64,000 nucleotides of DNA from Desulfovibrio sp. (GTDB lineage: Bacteria > Desulfobacterota > Desulfovibrionia > Desulfovibrionales > Desulfovibrionaceae), in assembly GCA_031272715.1 (NCBI GenBank), contig JAISTH010000029.1:1-64000 (forward strand), written 5' to 3'. Below are positions 36,931-45,295 of the stretch, piece after piece (within the stretch, counting starts at the first letter, position 1; every line of letters starts with the position of its first letter). Under the pieces are notes generated by a model. The model had not been told where the DNA came from. It worked only from the letters and a program-made list of their open reading frames with translations, and did not search any database. The translations under genes were made by a program, and so were the position numbers.

Positions 36931-36948
36931 TTGAGAGGGTTATTATTC

Positions 36949-37215
36949 ATGTCCAAGTCCATTTATGTCGGGAATCTCCCCTGGTCCGCGACCGAGGAGG
37001 AAGTGCAGAACCTGTTCGCCGAACACGGCAACGTCATCTCCGTCAAGCTCGTGAGCGACCGGGACACCGGCCGTGCCAGAGGGTTCGGGTTCGTCGAGAT
37101 GGAAGACGCTGAGGCCGACAGCGCCATCGAGGCACTCGACAACTTCTCTTTCGGTGGGCGCGCCTTGCGCGTGAACGAGGCCAAGCCTCGGGCACCGCGG
37201 CCGTCCCGCTACTAA
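36949..37215 (+). CDS. Small RNA-recognition-motif (RRM) RNA-binding protein
   Basis: An 88-residue single-RRM protein. RNP2 is IYVGNLPW (residues 5-12) and RNP1 is RGFGFVEM (about 43-50), followed by a short basic tail (KPRAPRPSRY). It would bind single-stranded RNA in the cytoplasm. Bacterial members are often cold-induced and act as RNA chaperones or regulators. The start ATG 36949 follows GAGAGGGTTATTATTC. A strong intrinsic terminator lies 11 bp after the stop, so the gene is monocistronic. The leader has a palindrome at the promoter and a hairpin, consistent with regulated expression. Confidence 0.95.
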   Translation: MSKSIYVGNLPWSATEEEVQNLFAEHGNVISVKLVSDRDTGRARGFGFVEMEDAEADSAIEALDNFSFGGRALRVNEAKPRAPRPSRY

Positions 37216-37226
37216 TCCCGACAAAA

Positions 37227-37251
37227 GGCGCCCCCGGGCGCCTTTTTTTTT
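37227..37251 (+). terminator. Intrinsic terminator of the RRM gene
   Basis: GGCGCCC-CC-GGGCGCC stem (37227-37242) followed by nine T (37243-37251). Confidence 0.9.
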
Positions 37252-37363
37252 GCCCCCCGGGCACCGGGGGGCGACGAGGACGACAGTACACACGAATGCA
37301 CACGCCATCAGGGCCGCCACGGCCACGCCTGATCCCCGGGCACCGCTGCGAATCCCGACAAAA

Positions 37364-37389
37364 GGCGCCCCAAGGGGCGCCCTTTTTTT
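37364..37389 (+). terminator. Second intrinsic terminator, in the duplicated copy
   Basis: GGCGCCCC-AA-GGGGCGCC stem (37364-37381), one C, then seven T (37383-37389). It may back up the first terminator. It lies in the region shared with the convergent galE transcript. Confidence 0.8.
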
Positions 37390-37502
37390 GCCTGCCACGG
37401 ATGCACCGGGGAGTGCCGAGGGACGACAGTACACACAAATGCACACGCCCTCGGAGGCCCCATGCGTCACGCCGGATGCCTCCGGGGCCGACGGGGCATC
37501 CG

Positions 37503-38489
37503 TCAGGACGATGCGCCACCTTTTTTCTGATGCCACTTCCAGGCCGTGCCGACGATCGTCTCGAGATCCGCCAACCGCGGCTTCCAGCCAAGTTCGTCGA
37601 CGATCCTGCGGGAACTGCCCACCAGCATGGGAGGATCCCCGGGACGGCGCCCCTCGTGGCGCACCGCGATGGTGCGGCCGGTGACGCGGCGTGCGCAGTC
37701 GATCACCTCCTTCACCGAGTGTCCCTGCCCGTTGCCGAGATTGAAGGCGCGGCTCCTTCCCCCGTCGAGAAGATGCTCGAGGGCCAGCAGATGGGCCGAG
37801 GCTAGGTCGTCCACGTGGATGTAGTCCCTGATGCAGGTGCCGTCCGGGGTGTCGTAGTCGGTGCCGAAGATCGCGACGTCCTTCCTGCGGCCCAGGGCGG
37901 CGTCCAGCACGAGGGGGATGAGGTGGGTCTCCGGATCGTGCTCCTCGCCGATGCGGGCCTCGGGATCGGCCCCCGCGGCGTTGAAGTAGCGCAGGCAGAC
38001 GTTGCGCAGGCCGTAGGCGGCGTCGTAGTCGGCGAGGATGCGCTCCACCATGAGCTTGCTGCGCCCGTAGGGATTGATGGGATCCTGGGGATGGTTCTCC
38101 GGGATGGGGACTTCCGTCGGGACGCCGTAGGTGGCGCAGGTGGAGGAGAAGATGAAGACGCCGCAACCGGCGTCCCGCATGGCCTGCAGCAGGGTGAGGG
38201 TGGCGGCGACGTTGTTGCGGTAGTACTTGCCGGGGTCCGTCACCGACTCCCCGACATAGGCGTAGGCGGCGAAATGCATCACGGCGTCGGGCCGGTAGTG
38301 CTTGAAGACGCTCTCAAGCTGTCGCGCGTCCTCGAGGTCCCCCAGGACGAACTCCCCCCACTGGACGGCGTGCCTGTGGCCGTAGACGAGATTGTCGTAG
38401 ACCACGGTCCTGTAGCCCGCATCGCTTGCTACACGGTTCATGTGGCTTCCGATGTATCCGGCCCCGCCCGCGATCAGCAGCGTCTTCAC
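37503..38489 (-). CDS. galE: UDP-glucose 4-epimerase
   Basis: A 328-residue short-chain dehydrogenase/reductase. It has the NAD-binding GGAGYIGSH (residues 8-16), a catalytic SS-TCATYG segment, YGRSK (Tyr-x-x-x-Lys) and RYFNAAGA. It interconverts UDP-glucose and UDP-galactose for polysaccharide synthesis. The start codon is GTG at 38489, behind the good ribosome site CAGGGAGGAAACG. mutL lies upstream on the same strand, separated by about 105 bp. Confidence 0.95.
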   Translation of the reverse strand: MKTLLIAGGAGYIGSHMNRVASDAGYRTVVYDNLVYGHRHAVQWGEFVLGDLEDARQLESVFKHYRPDAVMHFAAYAYVGESVTDPGKYYRNNVAATLTLLQAMRDAGCGVFIFSSTCATYGVPTEVPIPENHPQDPINPYGRSKLMVERILADYDAAYGLRNVCLRYFNAAGADPEARIGEEHDPETHLIPLVLDAALGRRKDVAIFGTDYDTPDGTCIRDYIHVDDLASAHLLALEHLLDGGRSRAFNLGNGQGHSVKEVIDCARRVTGRTIAVRHEGRRPGDPPMLVGSSRRIVDELGWKPRLADLETIVGTAWKWHQKKGGASS

Positions 38490-38594
38490 CGTTTCCTCCC
38501 TGTGCGCCCGCGGGCGCGATGGACGTGATGCCGCGGCGTGCGCGGCGCAGGTTCTTCGCGGGTGGTTCCCGCATTCGCCAAGGGGATCGGGACG

Positions 38595-40649
38595 TCAGCG
38601 GCGCTTGAACAGCTTCGCAAGTTCCGTCCCGTCGTATCGCAGCACGCAGGGCCGGCCGTGGGGGCAGTACTCCCTGTCCGGCACCTCGAGCCACTGCGTG
38701 AGAAGTTCCATCACCTCGTCGGGGGTCAGCGGCTGGCCCGCCTTCACGGCGCCCTTGCAGGACATGGTGATGAAAAGCCCTTCGATGTCGTCCTTGCATC
38801 CGGCCAGTATCTCCCGAAGGAACCGCTCCCCCTCCTCCCGGGTGAGCAGGGGCGGGAAGGCCGTGACCGAGATGCCGCCCTCCCGCGCCTCCATGGCGTA
38901 GCCGAGCCGGGACAGTTCCTCCCTCACCTCCCGGAAGCGTTCCAGTTCCGGTTCGTTGAGCGTCATCTCAAGGGGGTACAGCAGCGCATGCCCCGCGCCG
39001 GAGGAGCCCTCCTCGTGGCGCTTCGTGTACAGCACCCGTTCGTGGGCGGCGTGCTGGTCCACGAGCACGAGGGCTCCGGCGTCGTCCCGCAGAACGAGAT
39101 AGGTGTCGGCGACCTGCCCCAGATAGTGGAAGGGTCCGATGCGCAAGGCGGCGGGCATCCCGGCCCCTTTTTTCTGTTGGGGCGACGGTTGCCCGAAGGG
39201 CTCCGGTTCCTCGAAGGGGGGTGGGGAGCCTGACGGGGGAGGCGCAGGGACGGGGGGACGGGTTCCTGCGGGAGGAACGTCGTCCCAAGGGAGCGGGCCG
39301 CTGGGACGCATCCCGGCGGGAGGGACATCGTCCCGAGGGAGGGGGACATACGGAGGCGTCCCGGCGGGAGGGACGTCTTCCCAGGGGAGGGATGGTCCGG
39401 ATTGCCGCGGGGGCGCGGGATATGGGGCGCCGGGAGAGGGCGGAACCTGACGGGGCGTGCAGGGTCCGCCTGGCGCGGACTGCTGCCCGTAAGGACCTGA
39501 TGTTCCGGGCGGGACCGCGGACCTCGGCGTTGAGGCCGGGAATGCGGTCCTGGGTCCCCCGGGGGGGAACGGGATGCCCATGTCCTCCGTCTGGGCCGGA
39601 TGGGGAAGGAACTCCCCGTCGTCACCCTCCACGAAGGAGGAGTCCATGCCCGACCAGGTCCGGGAGAGGACGTCCTGCAGGCCGTGGTGGACGGCGGAGA
39701 ATATCCCCGACGAGTCCATGAAGCGCACCTCGGACTTCGCCGGATGGACGTTGACGTCCACCTCGTCGGGAGGGACGTCGACGAAGAGGACCACCTGGGG
39801 ATACTGCCTGCTGATCAGGCGCCCTTGGTAGGCCTGCCGCACGGCCGCCAGCAGCTGCTTGTCCTGGACGCTGCGCCCGTTGACGTAGAGGAGGATCCTG
39901 TCGGGCCGGGGCTGGCTCGTGGAAGGGAGCCCCGCAAGACCGTGGGCGGTCGTGCCTTTCCGCGTGGCGCTGAAGGGGTGGAGGCCGTCGACGATGAGCT
40001 TCGGCCACACCACCATGAGGCGCTGCCGCAGATCCTGGTCCTGGAGGAACCGGAGCACTTCCCGATCCTCGGCATACAGCCCGAATCCCGCGTTCCGTCT
40101 CGCCAGGGCGAGTCGCATGATCCAGTCCTGGCAGCGCTTGAACTCCGTTGCCGGGGCCTTGAGGAACTTGAGTCTGGCCGGCACGCTGGCGAAGAGGTCC
40201 CGCACCTCCACGACGGTCCCCTTGTGGAGCGCCGCGGGCTCGTTGCGCACCTCGCGTCCATGGTCCATTTCCACGCAATGGGCGGGCTGGTCGGGCATGG
40301 CCGATGTGAGAAGGAAGCGGGACACCGAGGCGATGCTGGGCAGCGCCTCGCCGCGGAAGCCGAAGGAGACGATCCTGTCGAGGTCCTCGATGGAGCCGAT
40401 CTTGCTCGTTGCGTGCCGGGTCACGGCGAGGACGAGTTCGTCCGCGGGGATGCCGTGTCCGTCGTCCTGCACGCGGATCAGGGACAGCCCTCCCCCGTCG
40501 AGGCGCACGTCCACGTTGGTCGCCCCGGCGTCCAAGCTGTTCTCCACCAGTTCCTTGACGATGCTGGCGGGCCGTTCCACCACCTCGCCGGCGGCGATCT
40601 GGTTGGAGAGTCCGGGGGGCAGGATACGTATGGGGGAGCGAGGGGTCAT
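38595..40649 (-). CDS. mutL: DNA mismatch repair protein MutL
   Basis: A 684-residue MutL. The N-terminal GHKL ATPase has PGLSNQIAAGEVVERPASIVKEL (in part), NSLDAGATN, DDGHGI and GFRGEALPSI. A Pro-rich linker of roughly 150 residues (near 340-480) contains three imperfect repeats around W(E/D)DVPPAG. The C-terminal domain has DQHAAHERVLY, MSCKGAVKAG, CPHGRP and a final FKR. In endonuclease-type MutL the metal motif is DQHAxxExxxxE; here the last Glu is replaced by Thr (ERVLYT). The other C-terminal motifs are kept. The start at 40649 gives the family opening (PIRILPPGLSNQIAAGE); a longer frame upstream is unsupported. Confidence 0.96.
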   Translation of the reverse strand: MTPRSPIRILPPGLSNQIAAGEVVERPASIVKELVENSLDAGATNVDVRLDGGGLSLIRVQDDGHGIPADELVLAVTRHATSKIGSIEDLDRIVSFGFRGEALPSIASVSRFLLTSAMPDQPAHCVEMDHGREVRNEPAALHKGTVVEVRDLFASVPARLKFLKAPATEFKRCQDWIMRLALARRNAGFGLYAEDREVLRFLQDQDLRQRLMVVWPKLIVDGLHPFSATRKGTTAHGLAGLPSTSQPRPDRILLYVNGRSVQDKQLLAAVRQAYQGRLISRQYPQVVLFVDVPPDEVDVNVHPAKSEVRFMDSSGIFSAVHHGLQDVLSRTWSGMDSSFVEGDDGEFLPHPAQTEDMGIPFPPGGPRTAFPASTPRSAVPPGTSGPYGQQSAPGGPCTPRQVPPSPGAPYPAPPRQSGPSLPWEDVPPAGTPPYVPLPRDDVPPAGMRPSGPLPWDDVPPAGTRPPVPAPPPSGSPPPFEEPEPFGQPSPQQKKGAGMPAALRIGPFHYLGQVADTYLVLRDDAGALVLVDQHAAHERVLYTKRHEEGSSGAGHALLYPLEMTLNEPELERFREVREELSRLGYAMEAREGGISVTAFPPLLTREEGERFLREILAGCKDDIEGLFITMSCKGAVKAGQPLTPDEVMELLTQWLEVPDREYCPHGRPCVLRYDGTELAKLFKRR

Positions 40650-41114
40650 CGGCGAAGATCCGGTTGGCGTTGAGGGGCTTCCGGCCCGGGGAAAGGGGGC
40701 GGAAGCCTTTTCGTAGGCGCATGGTCGCAAGCGCAACGCAACAACCGTCACGCAGGGGGAAGCGGGCCATCCGCATCACCGCATCCGGGCGGCCAGGCCG
40801 CACCGGACGGAGAATCCCCAAGGATGGGGCCGATCCGTCACCGTGTCGGCATGGCCTTGCGCAAGGCCGGCCCGGAGGGTGTCATCCCTCGTTCGTCCGC
40901 AGTTGGCGCCCCTTTTGGGGGAACGCAAGACCGCAAGGGCTTCTGTTGCGCCCTTCCGGGAAGCCCTTGCAGAACTGCGGGTCCCCATGGAAGGGGCATT
41001 CTGGTCCGGGAACGCCCCCTTGTCAAAGTCCTCCCGGGGCGCGAAGACGCCCGGGGCCAGGAACGTCCGGGCATGCGGCGCCGCGAAGGACGCCGCGTGC
41101 CCTGTGCCTACCCA
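40650..41114. other. Spacer, no gene seen
   Basis: GC-rich, between mutL and the antiporter gene, both leftward. It should hold the mutL promoter. Open frames here are low-complexity and look non-coding. Confidence 0.45.
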
Positions 41115-42566
41115 TCACAGGAAGAACAGCCAGGTCGTCACCAGGAAGACCGGGATCAGTATCCCCACGGACCAGGCCATGTACCCGAAGAAGCTCGGCA
41201 TGGGCACGCCCTGTTCCTCGGCGATGGACCGCACCATGAAGTTCGGGGCGTTGCCGATGTAGCTGTTGGCCCCCATGAAGACCGCGCCCGCGGAGATGGC
41301 CGCGAGGGTCCCCTGCATCGGCCCCATCAGTTGCGCCGCGTCGCCTCCCGCCGTGTTGAAGAACACGAGGTAGGTCGGGGCGTTGTCCAGGAAGCTGGAG
41401 AGCGCCCCGGTCAGCCAGAAGTACATGGCGTTCACCGGCTGCCCGTCGTGGGACACAAGGCGGATGAGGGGGGCGAGGGCGCCGTCGGTTCCGGCCCGCA
41501 GGATCGCGATGGCCGGGATCATGCTGATGAATATCCCGAAGAAGAGCTTGCCCACCTCGAGGATGGGGGCCCAGGTGAAGCCGTTGAGTTCCCGGCACCG
41601 ATGGCTTGTCAGCTTCATGGAGAGGCCGGCGATGACCAGCAGCAGAACGTCCCTGAGCAGGTTCTGTCCCTCGATGGGGACGCCGTAGACGCTGGCCACC
41701 TCCCCCAGGGAGAGGAGACCCGAGGCCAGCACCACCGCCACGACCCCCAGCAGCAGGAGCAGGTTCACCTTGCCGTCGAGTCCCAGCTTCTCCTCCCCTC
41801 CCGCCGGATCCTTGGGCGCCGCGGGATCCTTGGGCGCCGCGGGAGAGCCCTCCCTGCGGAAGAGCGCGAAGTCGACGACGAAGAACAGCGCGAGGAGCAC
41901 CGCCGACACGAATATCGTCTTGGACAGCAGATGCACCGTCGTCCAGAAGAAGGTCACCCCCTTGAGGAAGCCCAGGAAGAGGGGGGGATCCCCCAGAGGC
42001 GTCAGGGATCCGCCGATGTTGGCCACGAGGAAGATGAAGAAGACCACCGAGTGGACCCTGTACCGCCTGTGTGCGTTGGCCCGCAGCAGCGGCCGGATCA
42101 GGAGCATGGCGGCCCCGGTCGTCCCCATCCAGCTCGCCAGCACCGTCCCCACGGCCAGGATGCCCGTGTTCACCAGGGGCGTGCCCGCGAGGGAACCCGT
42201 GAGGCGCACGCCTCCCGCCACGGTGAAGAGGGAGAAGATGAGGATGATGAAGGGGATGTACTCCAGCAGGATCGTGTGCAGCAGCACGTAGGTGCCCGTG
42301 TGGAGGCCGTACGCCGCGACGCAGGGGACGAGGAAGGCCAGTCCCCAGAAGACCGCGATCTTGCCGAAGTGGTGCTCCCAGAAGTGGGGGAGCGTCAGGG
42401 GCATGATGGCGATGGAGAGCAGCATGCAGGCGAAGGGGATCACCCACAGCGCCGAGAGTTCCGCACCGGGGATGGAGGGGTGCGCCCCCTCCGAGGCCAA
42501 GGCGACATCTGGCAGACAGGCGGCCAGCAACAACGCGAGCCCCAGCATCCATGGACGTTTCGACAT
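41115..42566 (-). CDS. NhaD-like Na+/H+ antiporter (ion transporter superfamily)
   Basis: A 483-residue polytopic membrane protein with about 12 hydrophobic segments. Family features include NIGGSLTPLGDPPLFLGFLKG (start NIGGSLTPLGDP), SSFLDNAPTYLVFFN and GANSYIGNAPNFMV, with Asp and Asn in broken helices. The first 25 residues look like a cleavable signal or first helix. A cytoplasmic loop has an exact peptide repeat (AAPKDPAAPKDPAG), encoded by a tandem 18-bp DNA repeat. It would exchange Na+ for H+ across the inner membrane; a dicarboxylate-type activity is a lesser alternative. The start at 42566 has the ribosome site GAGGAGGGGTCGCC. Confidence 0.85.
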   Translation of the reverse strand: MSKRPWMLGLALLLAACLPDVALASEGAHPSIPGAELSALWVIPFACMLLSIAIMPLTLPHFWEHHFGKIAVFWGLAFLVPCVAAYGLHTGTYVLLHTILLEYIPFIILIFSLFTVAGGVRLTGSLAGTPLVNTGILAVGTVLASWMGTTGAAMLLIRPLLRANAHRRYRVHSVVFFIFLVANIGGSLTPLGDPPLFLGFLKGVTFFWTTVHLLSKTIFVSAVLLALFFVVDFALFRREGSPAAPKDPAAPKDPAGGEEKLGLDGKVNLLLLLGVVAVVLASGLLSLGEVASVYGVPIEGQNLLRDVLLLVIAGLSMKLTSHRCRELNGFTWAPILEVGKLFFGIFISMIPAIAILRAGTDGALAPLIRLVSHDGQPVNAMYFWLTGALSSFLDNAPTYLVFFNTAGGDAAQLMGPMQGTLAAISAGAVFMGANSYIGNAPNFMVRSIAEEQGVPMPSFFGYMAWSVGILIPVFLVTTWLFFL

Positions 42567-42998
42567 GGCGACCCCTCCTCGCACATGTTTGCGCCGCCCC
42601 CCGCCCTCGCCATCAAGGGCGGATGCGGCGCCACCCCGCAGGGACAGGGCATGTTTGCCCCCCCGGCGGTCAAATGTCAACGCGGTTCCGGTCCCGGGGC
42701 CGCCACGGGGCGTCCGGGTCCCATCCATCTCCATGGCCCACGGGGCCGTTCTCGGGACGGGGTGGACTTTTACGGCGATCGGGGGCATAGTGTCGGCAGC
42801 GCAAGGCTTCCCCCAACCCGCCGGGACGACGGATCCCGATCCTTCGCTCCCCCATCGCGCCTCGACGAAGCCGCATGCCGCGCCGATCCCGTCAGACCTC
42901 GGTTTTTCTGCGCCCCCAGGGCGTTCCGACCACCCACGACACCGTCACTTGCGCCGCTCACGCGGTCGCCAGGCGACAAACGAGAAGGAGTCCCCCAC
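42567..42998. other. Divergent promoter region
   Basis: About 430 bp between leftward and rightward genes. The sequence CATGTTTGC occurs twice (near 42585 and 42649), followed each time by a C-rich run, which may mark paired regulator sites. No gene is seen. Confidence 0.4.
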
Positions 42999-43922
42999 AT
43001 GAAGAAAACCCTGTCCCTCATCCCCCTGTGCCTGTGCCTCATGCTGGCCGTGGCCATGCCCGCCAAGGCGGCCCAAGCCGCCAAGGCCGTCACGGACTAC
43101 AAGGAGTACCTGCCCGCCCACACCTACACCCTCAAGGATTCCCACGAGGTCAAGGGACGGCAGGGCATCGCGGCCGACGACAAGTTCTATTACGTCAGCG
43201 GCAGCAAGGCCATCTTCAAGTACGACCGGCAATTCAAGCTGGTGGCGTCCAACGAGCAGCCCTTCGAGGGCTATGCCATCCCCTCCAACCACATCGGCGA
43301 CATCGACGTCTACAACGGCGAGCTGTTCATCAGCGCCGAGTGGTTCGAGGACGGCGTGGGCAAGGACATCCAGATCGCCATCCACGACGCCGACACGCTG
43401 AAGTTCAAGCGCACCTTCAAGTTCGAGCCCTCCTCCGGCCAGCAGGAGGTCTCCGGGATCTGCGTGGACCGCGACAAGAAGACCGTGTGGATGTGCTCCT
43501 GGGTCGGCGAGGACAGCGGCCGATACCTCTACGAGTACGACCTTGCCACGGGCAAGTATCTGCGCAAGGTCCACATCATGCCGGTGCCCCAGTGGGTGCA
43601 GGGCGTCTTCTATTACAAGGGCGCCCTCTACCTGACCGCCGACGACGGCGAGGCCGACTACAACGAGCCCGACCACGTCTACCGGGTCAACATCACCAAG
43701 GACGGCACCTACGCGACGGTTGCCATCGAGAAGACCATCACGGAAGTGAAGCGCCAGGGCGAGATCGAGGGTCTGTGCGTGGATCCGGTGACGAACGATC
43801 TCATGGTCCTGTACAACCGCGGCGCCCGGATCATCCTGGGCATGCCGAAGGGCTTCTACGAGGGCTATGACAAGGAGATCTCCGAGGTCTATCGCTTCGC
43901 CATGGCCCCGGTCAAGAAGTAG
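42999..43922 (+). CDS. Exported beta-propeller-like protein of unknown function
   Basis: A 307-residue protein with a signal peptide (MKKTLSLIPLCLCLMLAVAM then AKAAQA, cleavage near residue 25). The mature part has repeated blade-like units: GIAADDKFYYVSGSKAIFKYD, then IGDIDVYNGELFISAEWFED in part, VSGICVDRDKKTVWMCSW, YKGALYLTADDGEADY and IEGLCVDPVTNDLMVLYN. This resembles SMP-30/NHL-type propellers, without assigned catalytic residues. The start ATG follows AGAAGGAGTCCCCCAC. It stands alone, diverging from the antiporter gene. Its codon use matches the GC-rich backbone. The protein is probably periplasmic; ligand unknown. Confidence 0.85.
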   Translation: MKKTLSLIPLCLCLMLAVAMPAKAAQAAKAVTDYKEYLPAHTYTLKDSHEVKGRQGIAADDKFYYVSGSKAIFKYDRQFKLVASNEQPFEGYAIPSNHIGDIDVYNGELFISAEWFEDGVGKDIQIAIHDADTLKFKRTFKFEPSSGQQEVSGICVDRDKKTVWMCSWVGEDSGRYLYEYDLATGKYLRKVHIMPVPQWVQGVFYYKGALYLTADDGEADYNEPDHVYRVNITKDGTYATVAIEKTITEVKRQGEIEGLCVDPVTNDLMVLYNRGARIILGMPKGFYEGYDKEISEVYRFAMAPVKK

Positions 43923-43970
43923 CGCGGGCCGTTGACGGCCGCTTTACGTTCTCCTTTCTTTAACGTTCCA

Positions 43971-44069
43971 CTTCCCTTCAATGCTCCCCTTTCTTTAAAT
44001 GCTCCCCTTCCCTTGAAACTCCCCTCTCTCGCTCCCGCGGGGGAGGGGAGCATTGAAGGGAAGGGGAGT
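43971..44069 (+). terminator. Long inverted repeat, probable bidirectional terminator
   Basis: CTTCCCTTCAATGCTCCCC (43971-43989) is perfectly complementary to 44045-44063. The enclosed 55 bases carry further partial copies of the same motif and a CTCCC/GGGAG hairpin. The right arm is followed by GGGGAGTTTTT. It lies between two converging transcription units. Confidence 0.65.
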
Positions 44070-44169
44070 TTTTCGTCTCCATGCGTCCGGATCCTTTTGG
44101 CGCCAGCCTACATCCATGCCATACACAAGGACCATCAGCTGCGATCATGCAGAACGTCCCATGCAGGCG

Positions 44170-44802
44170 TCACTGCATCAGTTCCTGAATCATCTTTTCA
44201 TGCCTTTCTAAACGTTTTTCCCAATCCTCTTTACCGAGATTTTTGAACTCTTCACGTGAGGTATAAAAGTTGCTGCAAATATCCTGTGCAACTGAGTATG
44301 CCTTATCATAGCCAGCTACGTCTGACAGCATGATTGAAGAGAATGTTCCGGCCACGCTTTTGTTTTCATCGAGACTTATCACAAATGGCGAGGGCTGGAA
44401 TTTTACCAGCGCATCAAAGTCGCTCCGCAAAACATCGCAGAAGAGGTATGCATTATTGTTTTCATAAAAAATCACTCCATCAACTTTAATTTCCCTCAGC
44501 ACGTCCCATAAAACACATTGCACTTTTTGTCCATGTGCATATTTTTCACGATACTTGTCAATATTTTTATCTTCAAAAACAAGCCTCACTTTGTCACAGC
44601 CAACATTGTACAAAAACATAATGCCTAACCCAGCACACTCGGCATTCACAACATTTAAGACGATGATGAATTCGTCTTTCTGATCTACCGTGACTTGCCA
44701 TTCGCCATATTGCTGACTCGTTTGCGTTTGCGCAAAAATAGCCGGCGATGCTGAAAAGAGCAACACAAATACTAGAATTGTGTAAAAAATCGCCCTTGCC
44801 AT
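44170..44802 (-). CDS. Exported protein of unknown function (210 aa)
   Basis: Not recognised. It has a signal peptide (about 1-24, ending SPAIFA), then a mixed alpha/beta body with four or five Cys (NAECAGLG, NVGCDKVR, KVQCVLWD, FCDVL, DICSNF) and a charged helical C-terminus (DWEKRLERHEKMIQELMQ). The AT-rich composition contrasts with its flanks. It starts 12 bp after the stop of the next small exported-protein gene, so the two form an operon. The pattern suggests a periplasmic protein, perhaps disulfide-bonded. Confidence 0.75.
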   Translation of the reverse strand: MARAIFYTILVFVLLFSASPAIFAQTQTSQQYGEWQVTVDQKDEFIIVLNVVNAECAGLGIMFLYNVGCDKVRLVFEDKNIDKYREKYAHGQKVQCVLWDVLREIKVDGVIFYENNNAYLFCDVLRSDFDALVKFQPSPFVISLDENKSVAGTFSSIMLSDVAGYDKAYSVAQDICSNFYTSREEFKNLGKEDWEKRLERHEKMIQELMQ

Positions 44803-44814
44803 GATATGTCTGGG

Positions 44815-45132
44815 CTAGAAATTCATGCTGCGAAAAATCCTCAGCACTGCTTCACAGTCTTCTGGAGTTTTTCCTTGTGATTGATTTTTCGCACTCTGGT
44901 ACATACCCATCATGAATATACGCTTATAGAAATCCTTCTCATCTCCAAATGTCGTGTTTATCCATGTTTCCGTCTTTGCGATAGGCGCCTCGACATTCTC
45001 GCCGCAAGCAGTGGCCCTTCCGTAAATTGCGGCCAGCGTGGTCAGACGATCGATGTCCGAGCTGTCGTAGGCGATGCTTCCTGATGGGAACAAAAGGAAT
45101 GCGACAAGCGCAAGCAATGACAATATTTTCAT
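44815..45132 (-). CDS. Small exported protein of unknown function (105 aa)
   Basis: Not recognised. Starting at 45132 gives a good signal peptide (MKILSLLALVAFLLFPSGSIA) and a mature protein of about 85 residues with two Cys (RATACGENVE, PEDCEAVL) and a pattern (DIDRLTTLAAIYGRATACG, GMYQSAKN) resembling small helical periplasmic proteins. An upstream in-frame start at 45174 would add 14 residues before the leader and is less likely. It is the first gene of a two-gene unit with the 210-residue exported protein. Confidence 0.7.
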   Translation of the reverse strand: MKILSLLALVAFLLFPSGSIAYDSSDIDRLTTLAAIYGRATACGENVEAPIAKTETWINTTFGDEKDFYKRIFMMGMYQSAKNQSQGKTPEDCEAVLRIFRSMNF

Positions 45133-45295
45133 CGTGGCTGTCCATGTTAATGTTTCCAAGATCCACTGCATCACGTTTCACGCATGCGGCGCAAGCAGAT
45201 CTCGTTCCCGTACATTCCAAGTCGCATCCCTGCATGGTCGCCTTCGCCCTGCCGGCTTCCGCCCAAGGCCGCCGCCCCCCTTTCTCACCCGCCCC

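Larger units (their letters stand above)
37214..37449 (+). repeat. Imperfect duplication of a terminator-containing segment
   Basis: Copy 1 (about 37214-37311) and copy 2 (about 37351-37449) each begin AATCCCGACAAAAGGCGCCC, contain a GC hairpin with a T tract, and end with GACGACAGTACACAC, then A/GAATGCACACGCC. The middle has diverged, including the hairpin loop, while the outer blocks are nearly identical. About 40 bp of unrelated sequence separates the copies. Confidence 0.8.

Noticed and set aside
40824..42998. A long upstream extension of the exported propeller-like protein
   Set aside because: The extension is low-complexity and overlaps the opposing antiporter gene. A signal peptide and ribosome site fix the start at 42999.
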